Below are positions 10,500 through 23,200 of a stretch of 64,000 nt of DNA, piece after piece (positions within the stretch are counted from its first letter, which is position 1; the number at the start of each line of letters is the position of its first letter). The translations under genes were made by a program, and so were the position numbers. Below the pieces are notes generated by a model. The model was not told the origin of the DNA and ran no database searches. It was given only the letters and a program-made list of their open reading frames with translations. Location: positions 3,797,501 to 3,861,500 of the forward strand of contig NC_044590.1 of assembly GCF_901933205.1 (NCBI RefSeq), in the 5' to 3' direction. This DNA is from Camarhynchus parvulus (lineage: Eukaryota > Chordata > Aves > Passeriformes > Thraupidae).

Positions 10500-10990
10500 G
10501 ATTCCAGAGTTCCTCTACTCAGGTTAAATGGGAGGAAAATTGCTGGTGGAATTTTTTATGGATTAGTGCAAGGGCCCATTTTATTTAACATTTTAATTAC
10601 TAAGCTGACACAAAAATTTGGGACAATGCTTGTGACATTTGGTTCTGAAAGGTGGTTGGGAGACATCATCAATGTCAAGGAAGAGTGGAATACCCTACAG
10701 GACAATTTGGATGACATTTGGAACTGGAGTAATGGAAATAGGATGAAATGTAAGAGCACAAAATGCACAAGCATTCACTCAGGAATGGGTAACAAGAAAT
10801 TCTGGTACAACCAGGGAGCTCATTAGCTTGGAAATGACAGAGGGTGAGAAGGACCTGGCTCTATTACCTGATCACAGAACAGCTGTGAACCACCAGTATG
10901 ACTGAGACCATGAAATGGCAAAGGTTATGTCAAGACATAGCAGGAAAAGAATCCCTGCTGGAGTTTGAAAGTGGAACTTTTTATGAATAA
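10500..10990 (+). pseudogene. CR1-clade LINE reverse-transcriptase relic
   Basis: In the frame ending at the stop 10824-10826 the translation reads GLVQGPILFNILITKL (from 10563). This lines up with the conserved CR1 segment G-V-P-Q-G-S-x-L-G-P-x-L-F-N-I-F-I-N-D-L; two residues of that segment are missing here. It continues FGSERWLGDI where the family has the FADDTKLGG catalytic block, then W-x-x-x-N-R-M-K-C-x-x-x-K-C, matching the usual W-x-x-x-N-x-M-K-F-N-x-x-K-C. The Asp-Asp pair is lost, so it could not be active. Nucleotide similarity appears to run on to about 10,990 ('gagaaggacctgg' near 10846 fits the CR1 'EKDLG' codons). There is no 5' end and no 3' tail. An internal fragment of an old CR1 copy, not a host gene. 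Confidence 0.75.
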
Positions 10991-12048
10991 AATATTAACC
11001 GTAGTGAGGAGATCGACCAGAACCTGCTCTTTTTTCCACACTTTTTTGTTATTTTCATCATTTAAAGATACTTTTCTTTGTAATAGGCACAGATATTTAT
11101 AAAAGCATTATACTGGAGTAAAGCTACAAAAAAGTTAGCCAAGAAGTTTTTACACATGGATCTCAGAACAATGGAAAATCGGAAATAAATGCTGGTTACC
11201 ATTGGCCCTGGCAGGCCATTCTCAGGCTTGCTGTGGTGTGAGAGAGCATCCAGTCAGTCATTCCTTCAATCACAGCTGGTTGTTTGAAAATAAGATGAGA
11301 TTACAGGCTAACACATGGCAAATTAGACATTCCAATACCTTCCCTGCCTTCCAGAAGGAGCAAAGATGATACTAATGCATGGCTGGGCCTTGAGTTCCCT
11401 GGTTAAATTGCTTTATCAGAGCCCCCCTGCACACACATCATTCCACACTTCCAACAAGACTTGCATTTTGAGGACAGAAATTTCAAAGCAGATTTCATCA
11501 CCACAGGAAAAGTGATACTGGAGTTGGTCCAACCTTGCCAGAAAAAGCTGTATTCCCACATGTTTCCCAGTGACACGCTGAGCATAAATATGAAGTGCTG
11601 AGTACATGAGCCAAGCAAATGATTACACCTCTGCAAATGAAAATGGTCTCTGAGAGCTGCTTTTCCCAACCCTGGGCTTCCAATTCTTGATTGTTTGAGG
11701 CTTTTATTGACACAGAAAAATGATGAACTAGAGGCCAAACTAGAAGTTTGTTCTGTGCAATGTTCATGCACTTTGAAACACAGCCCTGATGATTATTCAT
11801 TCTTGGTTTTCAGTCACAGTATTAATTTCTTTCTTGAACTCCTATAGTCGGTGTGGTGAGCTAAACAAAAAACAACCAAAATAGCTGAAAACTGCATACT
11901 CTAGGACATATCCTGGGAAAATAAGGCCACAATGAAAATAATGAAGGGAGAGCTAAAAGGTTTAATGATACAGATTATGACTTAGACTTCTGGAACATTA
12001 GAAGATTTCCCCACATGTGAATGCATGTAGCACTTAATTAAAGAAATG
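10991..12048. other. Noncoding unique DNA
   Basis: Nothing recognised. Overlapping minus-strand frames at 11403-11800 (63-122 codons, three reading frames) look like the chance openness of one stretch and match no known protein. Confidence 0.5.
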
Positions 12049-12063
12049 CCAGTAGATGGCACT
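12049..12063 (+). promoter_or_regulatory. Candidate CTCF binding site
   Basis: CCAGTAGATGGCACT matches every position of the degenerate CTCF core CCASYAGRKGGCRSY. CTCF is the vertebrate zinc-finger insulator and loop-anchor protein. The only other nearby resemblance is a partial minus-strand match at 12,333-12,342. Occupancy cannot be told from sequence. Confidence 0.5.
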
Positions 12064-15000
12064 CAGAAGTGTGTTGCATGCTTCAATTCTGTCACATCAC
12101 TAAAAGTTGCTGTTGCTGCTCATGGCCAATCTCTTCTTTATGCATTTCTTAGCACCAGGGTTAATAAAAGATTTGCTATTTAGGTTCATTCCATATAGCC
12201 AGAGAGCAATCAAGCATTCAGAGTGTGCTACTCAGTATCTCTATAATGGCATTTCAGTTCACATTAGAAGCATTTAAGGCTACACATACAAACAAGTTAT
12301 CTATATTTTCTTTACTCTGCTCCCTCAATTCTCACCTAGTGGCCCAACAAGTTAATGTGATTTGCCATTTCTCTAGGCTGGGTTAATCTTGATGGATGTG
12401 TTATGGTTACATCAAGTATAGCATAAACCAAATTACCAAAGTCTTCAGATCTCCTTCAGTAACTCAGTTTTCTGCAAGAAGGCATTTTATCCCCTTTGTG
12501 CATGCCATTTTTCTCAATCTCTCTCCTTTTTTTAAAAAAATAAATAACATTGGCAATGCAGCAAGTGTTGACTTTGATCACTAAATTGCATTACATGCTT
12601 GTTCCCATGTATTAAGTAGCAAGATTCAAGATTGGAAACTGCTTTAAATGATGTAGAGTCACATCCAGGGGTGGATAATCCCATTGTTCCTAACCATGAT
12701 TAGGGTTACAGATCCAGCTGCCAGGTAACTGGAGCCATGGAAATCTTTACAGGGCACTGCAATAACTTTGCTACTGGATTCAGAGCAGAGACACTGCAGA
12801 AAAGTGCAGCCCCAGGGTTCTATTCTCGTGGCTACTGCTGCACTGGAAGAGGATTAGGGGATAAAATCCACCTTCAGAAAGATAAACCATGTAGAATACC
12901 AAATTAAATAAAGTAATTTCGGGACACCACCACCACCATGACCCCCAACACAAATATCTACTGTAGAATTAAAAGATAAATGTTGAAGAAAAATAAAAAT
13001 AATGCACTAATAGATATTAGCAGATGATAATGCCTACATTCTGAACTGAAGAAGGATTTAAAGCTTACATATTGTTCTCCTAAAAGCTGCTTGGAATGTT
13101 AACTAAACATTTTATCACAACAACGCCTATAAAAATGTTTTACCCCTTAAAAAATGCAGCATGAAAAAAATTTTGCTTCCTTTTCACAAGTGGGGGTGTA
13201 ATACAATAGGCAAAGGAAAGCCACAATATGTTCTGAATTTTTGCTGAAGAGGGTCTGGGTTTTCAAAAGCTGGATCCAACATTCTGTGTGTAATGGGATC
13301 CTGCATTTCCTGGGGCTTCACCTTGTCCCAGAATTGCAAAGGCTGGAGCTGCACCCAGATCTTTGTGTAGATTGCTGACAAAACACATCAGATCCAGCTT
13401 TAATCCAGGACAGCCAGAGCACAGCAGTTCAAATATTTGGGAAGTAAATAAATAAACATCCAGGCTGTTGTGTGCTGAAGCCCACATCTCCCTCAGCAGT
13501 GAATGAGAACAAGCATGGACCTTTTTATATTTGCTACACACCAACCCCATACCCCTAACACTAACATATAAGGGGAAAAAGCCATTTTTAGGGCATCTGG
13601 TGATTCCAGTCTTGTAAACTGTGCAGAACTCAGCTGCCGTAGAGGTTTAAAAATTATACGTGTCAAACAGGTATTTATTTGAATTTGGAGATATCAGTAA
13701 TGGCTTTCACCTTTACATTAATGTAATTATGAGATATCTTTATTGATTTGGATGATGAGTTCACAAACCACCTTGACCTGCCCTCACAGAAGGAATCTAA
13801 AGGATGGTGGGTCCAAGAGCTCTGTGCCTGTGCTGCTGCATGGTGGGGCTTTGTGTCCTTGCCTTGGAGGGCAGCAGGAATGGGAATTACAGCACCAGGG
13901 CCATGGAGGGAACACCCAACTCTGTTTTCCCTGACTGCTTCCAGAAGAGCTCTGTTCTGCACAGGGCTGTGTGCTCTGATTCCATTTCTCCTTGAGTAGG
14001 TGTTAAATAATAAACCTGAGCTCTCAGAGCCTGTAGGATTGTTCAGATATATGATATTTGAAAACATTGGTCAATTGTTCTTCTTTTAGTCAAACTCTTG
14101 CACAAAATTTAAAGCAATTTTGCATAATTGTTTTTAGTCACAGTTTGATTTCTGCAGGTTCCAGTCAAGTAAAATATTTAGCTCCTCCCTCCTCAGTTAA
14201 CAAAGGAGTGAAGCCAAAATAACTCCTATTCCACAGCAGAACAAACCCATCAGCTGTTCTCAGCTGAGCTCTTAATGTGACTTTGAGATCATTTGTGTTA
14301 TGCTGTGCTAGGGTGTTGTTTCCTGATCTTGAATTGGGACCTCCCCTTGCTCCTACTGTGCAGACACTGCAAAAAAGACTTTGTCTTTATCCCAGATGAT
14401 GCCAGCATAAATTAGCCTTCCATAAAAGCCCTTTTCCTGTAATTTTATGAGCTTTAGCTCTACTTTGTCTCTTCATCATGATCATCTCAGGGTGTCTAGA
14501 ATGGAGAAATGACATCAATATATCAGCTTATGTTTTGGAAGAATGCACTGAGAGGTTGTACTGGGGTTGAGGATATGAAAGAATGAGTGTGGGAGATAAC
14601 TTTAAATTTTAGAGACAAGAACTGATCATATTTGTACACAAATATTGGAATAAATGTGAGTGAATATCTCAAGTACTCCATCCTAGTCATTTTAACTCAG
14701 AGAAATTGACTGGAAAATCAGCTCGTGTAGGAAATTGGCTTAGCAGATAATAACAATGCAGATTTTAAATGTGTTTCATCATTCTGAACATGTCTAGATT
14801 ACAGCAATTCTGGTTTCTCTGTAATTATAAATCTGCATTTTACCGTGTTGCATATTGTACTCTGGATTCTGCACTCAGAACTCAATTGCCCTCAGAACCC
14901 TGTCCATTGAAGGTGTGTGCAAATTTGTTTTCCTCTCTTCCTGATCACTGCTGATAGTGCTGAATTTGGGGGTTGAAGCTCTGCCTTCCCCACAGCCTGG

Positions 15001-16237
15001 GAGGTAATGGTGTGAATATTCAGAGGGCATCACATCCAGCAAGACAAAATTTAATCCCAAATCCAAAATTTAGTAGAAATCATGGACTTGGTTTTACCAG
15101 ATGAAATTTAAGCCCCTAAGATCTGGGATACAGGGCAGAAATGCACACAAATAAATAGAACCACATAATAGAAAAGAACTATTACTGAATGACACATATT
15201 TTTTTATGACTAGCTTTTTATTTCAGCAACTTTTTCTTTCAAGTATCTCTTCTATAGTGGAATAATTTTGTATTCAGCAGTAATATTTATGAATTCACTC
15301 GGTATTCATGTAGATGTCACATGTATTTGCACTGATTTTCCCCCACTGTTTAGGATTAGTTAATGGGCACTTCAAATAGAGTGTTACCCCTATGGGAGTA
15401 AAATAATTTCAGTCTTGGTGCACACATTTCCAAGTCAAAATACAAATGATGAAATTATATTGAGAACAGATCAGGCAGTTGTTGGCTTTTCAAATAACCT
15501 ACCAACAGGCTGTTTAAAAAAATCTGTGGAGGGGAAATAGAAAAATAGCCTTTTGTCTCTGAGAAAAAAAGTGCTTAGGAGTAAAATAATTGCTTAGTCT
15601 CTAAGTACAGAGAGACAGATGCTGCAGTAAATCTGGCTGGCTGCACTGTGGGCAATGAGGCTCTGTTAATTTACAGCTCTTTGTGAGGAGATGTTTGCTC
15701 AGTCACTTTCTGATGGGGATGGCTGGTCTACAAGCTATTCTATTTTATGCAGGGTTCAGTCATTTCGCTTGTTTTCTACCTTTCTGATTGGTGTGCATTA
15801 CAGTGGTAGCAAATACACTTTACAGCCAAGGAAAATGCTCTCTCTTGTGATTCACTGATTACTTGCTATAATCTGAATTCAAGTGTGATGAAAAATTCTT
15901 TTCAGGCAACGCAAAATAACTAAGGAACACAAATTTGTCTCCCACATTTTCTTAATAAATACTGTACATGACTAATAACTACCTCAAGAGTTTTGCTCTT
16001 CTATTGAATGGTACAGCAGAAAATTCATACAAAAAGTGAAACAATTCTAATGCTCTTTTGTAAAAGATTTTAAAGCTAATTGCTTTAAGCACTGCAGATG
16101 CAGTCTTTAAATAGGTTGTCATTAGTTTTGTCAAGCACCATTTGAGACATCAATATGAATTCTGAAATACCCTTTTCAATTTACAGATCGAAATCCTGGT
16201 GAATAGCCCAGCACTCATGATATTAAAGGGGGAAGAT
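12064..16237. other. Noncoding unique DNA
   Basis: No gene is supported. There is a short (CAC)n run at 12925-12938. Open frames at 13184-13550 (minus) and 13675-14067 (minus, 130 codons, with three + strand frames over the same bases) are unrecognised and mutually overlapping. From 14,100 to 16,200 the DNA is AT-rich and without recognised repeats. Confidence 0.5.
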
Positions 16238-16350
16238 GCTGTAACCCCACCATGCTGAGCACTGAGACCTGAGTGGTGCAACCCCAACCATGCTGGGCAC
16301 TGACACCTGCCTGCTGTGACCCCACCATCCTGGGCACTGATTCCTGCCTG
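16238..16350 (+). repeat. 38-bp tandem repeat, three units
   Basis: Three diverged units of 38, 37 and 38 bp start at 16238, 16276 and 16313. Each carries the core 'accccaccatgctgggcact' with small changes, then 'gacacctgcctg'-like sequence. The block is GC-richer than its flanks. Confidence 0.9.
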
Positions 16351-17400
16351 GAGGTGCTTCCATGTGTTGCTGTGGGCTGAGGAAAGGTTCTCCCTTGCCA
16401 GGCTCAGGGAATGCTCCAGAAAAAGGGATCAGCTTCTACTCAGTTCCCATTCCCAGCACAGGGAAAGGAATGATGCCATGATTAGAGTACACAAGTTGCC
16501 CATGGCACGGGAAGGCATCCCCAGAACTCTCCTGGGCACTCCCTGTACTCTCCCTTTGACCAGATTCTGGGTTTAGTTTCCACATCAGGAGTCCCTGCTG
16601 ACGTGAATAAGGACAGGGGGAATACAAGCATTTATTAATGCTTTGTGCTGAGTCTCACACCATCCCAAGGAATCTGGCTGCTAGATGCCCATTAAAATTA
16701 ATAGGAACTGGCATCCAGCAGGTCCCTGTGGTTTTGATATCTCAGCTGTAGCACTGTGTTTGTTTGTTGGCTGTTTGAAGTGTGCAGACCCTGAGCTGCA
16801 GATGCTGCTGAGATCTGACATTGTTTTCACTGAGACACGAGAGCTGTTCCTGTATTTGCACTGATCTTTTCTTTATTATCACCCTGCACACCTTGGGTCA
16901 GTCCTACTGCCAGAGTTCATTTCAGACCACAGATCTTTTAAGCTGACTCTGTTTTTTTCCCCTTAATAGAGCAGCCTGGGGATGTCATTGTCCCAGTGTT
17001 TTGTTACTCGGGTCCTGTCATCACTTTAAACATTTGATAGATGAAGCTATGGAGAATTGAAATATTATTTATATTCACACCCCTGAGAGTTACAAACTGT
17101 AAATTGAGAAGGGAAACTATGAAAGCTCTCCCAAGAGGCAAAATCACTTCTTTTTACTGCTGATTATAAAGAAGATTGGCTGGCAGATGTTAATATTGGC
17201 AGTTACTCTCTGACAAATTTTCTCTAGGTATGGCTAATCAATTTTTGCTGCATGGAATGAGAAATGGAGCTTGAATATTCAGATGTCTAGACATGTAAAT
17301 ATATTACCTTTATAAATAGGTTTAAATGATTAATATATTTGAAAAAAAACCATGAAAAATGGGTAAACTAGAAGTGTAGGGTGAAGTTTGATAGATTATT
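16351..17400. other. Noncoding unique DNA
   Basis: Nothing recognised. Frames at 16316-16627 extend from the tandem repeat on both strands and are not protein-like. From about 17,000 the DNA is strongly AT-rich. Confidence 0.5.
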
Positions 17401-17456
17401 TAGATAACAAAATTTTGATGATGATAGATAACAAAATGATAGATAGATAACAAAAT
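17401..17456 (+). repeat. Three copies of TAGATAACAAAAT
   Basis: The 13-mer TAGATAACAAAAT occurs perfectly at 17401-17413, 17425-17437 and 17444-17456, spaced 24 and 19 bp apart with short GATG/GATA filler. It looks like local slippage duplication. Confidence 0.9.
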
Positions 17457-20163
17457 TTTTCTATACATTAGGAGGATGAAATTACCCATGCAGTTACCAT
17501 ATATGTATTTATAGACAACACTGGTCTTTCTGTAAAATCTCTCTCAACTCAAAAACTCTTTATCCCTTAAGACAGTTTAAGTGCTGATATTTGAAATGGA
17601 CCCGTTCTAGACAGAGATATTATCAATGTAATAAGGATAATGCAATTTGATCCATTACCACTGCAGAATAGATGCTTTCTCTGTGCAGGGTCCTGCAAAC
17701 AATCCAGGCAATTTAATAGACCCCAATGGGATGCTCTGAAGGTGAAGGTTTCAGGAAGTGACAGGAGTGATCCCATAATTGCAACATGATTATTTAATTC
17801 ACAAATGTTCTTACTTCATAGCAATTCAATACAGATCTCTGGAGGAAAAGGATGACATTTCTTCCCTGGAGATAAGCTGTGACCATTCCCTAGGGTGTTC
17901 TCAGCTCCTTTGCTCTGCCCAAGGGAGCAGCTTACAGCTCTGTGATGCATCCCCAGCCCAGCTGCCCTGGTAGCTTCACACAGCAAATCCCAGCAGCTCT
18001 GCAAGTGCCTCTGACAATCCCTGGAGAGCTGCCATGGAGCAGTTCTATTATCCAGGTACCACAGAAGACACTCCCTGCTTTCCCAGCATATCTGCTCACT
18101 TAGCTATGGTAATGTGATTAACCTGATTATTTCTGAATCAGTCCACTGTGGCAAATGATGAAGTGCCATATGGCTTTTGGAGAATGAAAGCAACGTGTCT
18201 GTGTGGTGCAAGAAATGTTTCTGGATGGGTGAGTGAATTATGTATCATGATTCATAGTTAAATACCAACCTAAAAGAAAATTCTTTCTATGGAGACTATT
18301 TAGACTGTTTCTATATTTTATAAAAGGCAATGGATCAAAGAAGAAATCTAAAGCAGCAATGTGTACTTAATGACCTGTTCCAAGGAGTAAATTATGGCTG
18401 GAATTGTCAGGGTATTAAACTTAGTAGAGCAGAGCTTAAGCAACAGCGATGGAAATTTTCAAAATATAGTTCATTCTTTTACAGTGACACAATAGCAAAA
18501 TAAAGGAACCTCTGTCAATATGATTTATTGAAGAAACTAAACAAAATATGTTGGAGTTACTGCGTCCCAAAGTCATTTAGCTGTTCTATTACTTTTAATG
18601 AATAGCCAAGATCAGGGAATATATTCAGTGAGATAAGGCTCAGTGCATTTCTGATAAGGGGAGAAAGGTAAAAAAAGAAAACCTGCATCAATTTTTCACT
18701 CAGAGGTTTATTTACTGGAGGTTTATATATATAAAATCCCAAACAAGCACCAAAATGAAACATCCTATTTTCTCTCTGGTCCTTTTATCCATTTAAAACC
18801 AAGGCTTGACTAGAGAAATATATTTGTGTGATAATGTTTCAGGAAAAGGTCAGATAAAAATCAGATGAGAGTTTCAGAAATTCACAGGTGTTTGTGATAT
18901 ATTTTTCTGTTCTCAACAGGACACGAGGCTGAGAGAAATCATGGCCTCTGCTTGTAGCAAATGGCCAAGAAAGACATTTTAAACAGCTTTACCTGAGCAA
19001 TGACCTATGGATTAATCAAGAAAGGACCATCAGTTATTTTGGGCTAAGCCTTCAGTGCCTGAACAAGCCTGACTAAGTGGCCTTGCTGCCCCCAGGTTGT
19101 GCTGTAGACAAAGACCAGGACAACATTCACAATCTGGGCTTATTCTGCCAATTTAATCACTTGTAGCTTTCCCAGTTTTAATGAGGGTGAGGACATGGCT
19201 TTACTCTTTCCAAGTGTTGAAGGACTCCACAATTTTTTGTGACTCTACTTGAGAGTGGAAAATTTCTTTCCTTGTGGTGTATTTCCTTGTTTCCCTGTGT
19301 CCCAGGGAAAGGTTTGTTGCAGGTGCTAGGGAGACTGTCAGAAATGAAGCATTCCTGTTGCTCTCAGGTGCACAGGTGTGCTGGATGTTTCTTAAGCAGA
19401 CTCAGGAATTATTAACAGTGAGGTTTTTGGTGATAAAATACAGCTGTTAGCACTCATTTGGGTTGCCTTAAAAACACATGTGTGAATAAACACAGCACAC
19501 CAATAGCTGCTTTAAAACTGTTCAAAGATATGGAATAGCACATTGATAATTAGCTTAATAAACTATGACATATTATTAATTTGATGACTAAAATCAGCAC
19601 TGATCACAATTTTTGGAAGGTGTAATGGTTCTCCTTCAGACTGAAACCATCCAGTCCCTCAGGTTCTTTTATGTAATGACAAGTTGCTCTTTGCACAAAG
19701 AGGAGTGATGGGTTTAGTAACAGCAATGACAGCATGGTTGAACTCTTTAGATGGAATCAGAGTAGATGGGAGTTATGAAGAACACTTAGAAAAGGGCATT
19801 ATAGAAACTTCATTCACTTCCACAGGGATCACATTCCAGGCATGCAAGGAACCAAGACACTTATGGGAAATTCTGCTAAAAATCTCTTCAAGCTGGCATT
19901 GTTGGTAAAACAAAGGGAGAATATGATGACAACATGAAGATCTGAATAGACTTTATTAATAATCCATTTTAAGGCCTCATAAATATATAAAGAGCTCTAT
20001 AAGGTCTAGATTAATAGACTCCTTCCTCCAAAGAGATCATTCAAGTACCTCAATTCTTCTCCTGACTGCAGCAAATGGCGAAGCTCTCTTGAGTTCATGC
20101 CCACTCTGAGACATAAAAGCCAAAGCAAGAAATGATGTTTTAGAAGAAGAAAATCCTTTCTTA
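17457..20163. other. Noncoding unique DNA
   Basis: No gene, RNA or transposon recognised. Open frames are all under 80 codons. Confidence 0.5.
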
Positions 20164-20208
20164 CCAAGAAAAAAAGAAAAGAAAAGAGGGGGAAAAAAGA
20201 ATTCTTGG
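20164..20208 (+). repeat. Homopurine tract bracketed by an inverted repeat
   Basis: Positions 20166-20201 are 36 consecutive purines (runs of A with G4-5). CCAAGAA (20164-20170) and TTCTTGG (20202-20208) at its edges are perfect reverse complements. It is probably a low-complexity tract. Confidence 0.85.
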
Positions 20209-23200
20209 AAGTCAGAATACTTCAAAAAATATCTGATGCAAGAAAAGAGAGCATGAGGAAGAGTTTCTGAATCACAGGCTGACATGAAAGACAGATCGAA
20301 GGGGTAATGTGAAAGAGTTTAGGAGGCTACATAGTTTAGAAATTCCAACCACTCTGATGCCTTTCAAGTTCACTGTTAAAATCTTGGCTAACATTTGTAC
20401 TGGCAGAGTTTTTCCCTGTCACTCCGAGACCCAAGGTCACATGTTGACCAGTGTGATACAGGCTCTGACTGTATTAATGCTGTCTTACTTAGAGCAGTTC
20501 ATCTCCTTCAGCCCTGCAAGCCCCAGGGAGCAGACACTGTGATTATTCCAGCAGAGCTGGGACCCTGGGGCTGTTTTGCTATTGATCCAGAGCTCTCACT
20601 GTCATTAATGGGAGCTTCTGTTCATCATGGATGGACTACAGCACTTGTCTTTGGAAAATCTTGCCAGTGACTGTAAAGCCTTTTAAAAACTACAATCAAA
20701 TAACAATAAATAATGTATTTAAGAGACTATAAAATAAAGAAACATGACCTAAGCAGGTGAATCTTTGATCATTTCTATTTCTGTGTCATGGACCTGTAAC
20801 TTTGCAATTAATCTTAATTCTGCATTGAGAATTGACACTGTCAGTTTGAGTCAGTCAAATGGAAGAACAGAGTATCCTGGCTGTTTAGGAAAAGGCTGGT
20901 CCAGACAGTGAGGAAGAAAAGGTGTAAAAGATGTGCAGTGGATAGCAACTAACTCTAGCAATGACCTTGTAACACTGCAAGGCAGAGGCTTGAAGGGTCC
21001 TTCACTTTTCAGACAGTGAAAGTTCAGTGCCTGTGCTCTTGTCCTCAGAAGCCAGGGGTTCAATGGGTGACAATTTTGGGATCAAGGGACTTGTCTGAGT
21101 CTGTCCTGTTTGAGTGTGACTCTGTGACCCTGAACAGGAGACTCCAGTTTTCAGTGAAGAGCCTCCTTGCTCTGGGGCCAGCTTGGAACACACAAATTGA
21201 GAATTTAACAAACAAGGAACATGCAGTTTCTTGTCACCTTTCCTTTAGAAAAGGCTCATTTGACTCAAACATCTGGTGGTATCTTTGGGAGAATTTGGGG
21301 TATTTTTGCAACTGGACCAAGTGGGTCCATTGCTCTGACTGATGCTGCAATTCTTCAACTTTTGGCCCCTGCAATGTCCTCTCAGCTCATCTGTCTTTGT
21401 ACAACTGCCTGAACTGCTGCCACCAATTAATGATAGCTAATAGGTCCCTGACTACTGAGAACACTTGAAGCCAGTAATTACAGCCTGTTCACACTCCTCT
21501 GCCCTGTAGGAGCAGAGCTGCTGCTGACTCTGCTGAATAACATTTTATGACCCCTTTTAGAGACTTGGAAAGGCTGATTGAGTATCTGAGAAAATATTGA
21601 TCCAATATTTATAAAAAGTAATTGGTAGGAGTGTGTAAAACATGTTTTGTGTCCATTTATACTCCTTCATAGTACACAGTCTTACCAAGATTTTACAGTT
21701 TTATTTTTAAGAAAAAGTCTGGCATATCTAAACTACGACTCTTTTCCTCCCTCTCTGAATGCATCAAAACCAAGCAGTGGAGTCAAATTGCATCACTGAA
21801 GAAGGAGAAGAGGAAGCTCTGGTTTTTTTCACTGGGTTCTATATGTTCTATCTCCTTTCTCAGGTCAGAAAGAAACATTTCAATTTTATCTTTGGTGTCA
21901 CAGGTGTGCAGTATATTTTGGATTATGGATTTCGCGTTATGGATCTGAAATACAAAAAATAGAATAGTTTTGTAATTTCTCTGTTGACTTGAAGGTCAGA
22001 GAACTTGGTAAAAAAGGAATTAATATACAAATTGCTCTTGGTTTTACAAAACTTTCCTGTTTGCCCAGCACAATGGAAGGCAGTTTTCTCTCTAACTAGA
22101 GAGAACAAAGAGACCAGAATGTACTGACATTACTCCACTGCTGGTTTTCTTCCCTTTTCCCTGCCACCACTTATCCTCTCTGGAACATCAAAGCAGCATT
22201 GCCCAGCTTTATCCTCTGAATATTACACACTTTCATTCTCAGCTGCGCCATTATTATATCCATAGTTTTAAGTACACTGTACAAATTATAACATGTTGCC
22301 TTTGTTTTCCCTTTCTCTGGAGATCAGAACTTTGTGGGCATAAGGAAAATACTGCCAATATGCATTTGTTTTACATAGGTACAGTCAGCCTAATGAAAGC
22401 AGTAGGTGTTCTTTTTCCAATTACCCAAACATGTTCGGCCACAGAGGGCTTTGCTTCCCAACAGCAGACAGAGAATTAGGAGTCCCGAGGCTTTGACAAC
22501 CTTTCACTGCATGCTCTTTTCCCCTCCATGTAATTACATGCTCCAGCAGCCCCAGTTGCAGTGGCTGTGGAGGGAAGCTGTTTCCTTCAGGGTTTTTTTC
22601 TCCTGCCTCTGGGTTCTATGAGAAGAGGCAAAAGGAAAAAATGCCTTTTCTCCTGTGATACATCCCTGGTTTCCACCTCCACATTGCTCATAAACGCTGG
22701 TGTCCAGCACTACAGGTGTTCTCAGAGAAAACAAATTCTTTCTCACCTTCTGCACAGGGAATTTTTTAAACTCTGGGTACAAAATCTTCAGGAGACTACA
22801 GGCAGTAGTTCCTACTCAGTAAGTACTTTTGTAGAAGGAGAAAGTTCACAAAAGTCACTTTCAGTTAACCAGAAGAATTAACAAGTGACTCAAAGATATT
22901 CACAATAAAAAGTGATCTGCACTGAGGATACATTCCTTACTGCCTCAGTGCACATGTTTCATTTTCTTGATTTACAAATATAGAACTTGGGGTAATTCTA
23001 TGTACAGACCAGGCTGCTTCTGATTCAAACAATTTTGGCAGATATACGCTGACTTGTGGGGATGTAAACTTCGGAGAGTGCTTCATAGGTGAAAAGGCTT
23101 TTAGAAGGTCAGGATGTTCTTGGAAAGGGCTAGAAAAATACATAAAAACTGGAAATAATTTTCCAGGAAGGCTGAATGGAAAGGTCCCTCAAGGTGAGCA

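Noticed and set aside
12712..12717. TTAGGG as interstitial telomere repeat
   Set aside because: A single copy, not an array.
13675..14067. 130-codon minus-strand frame
   Set aside because: Overlaps three + strand frames and matches no known protein.
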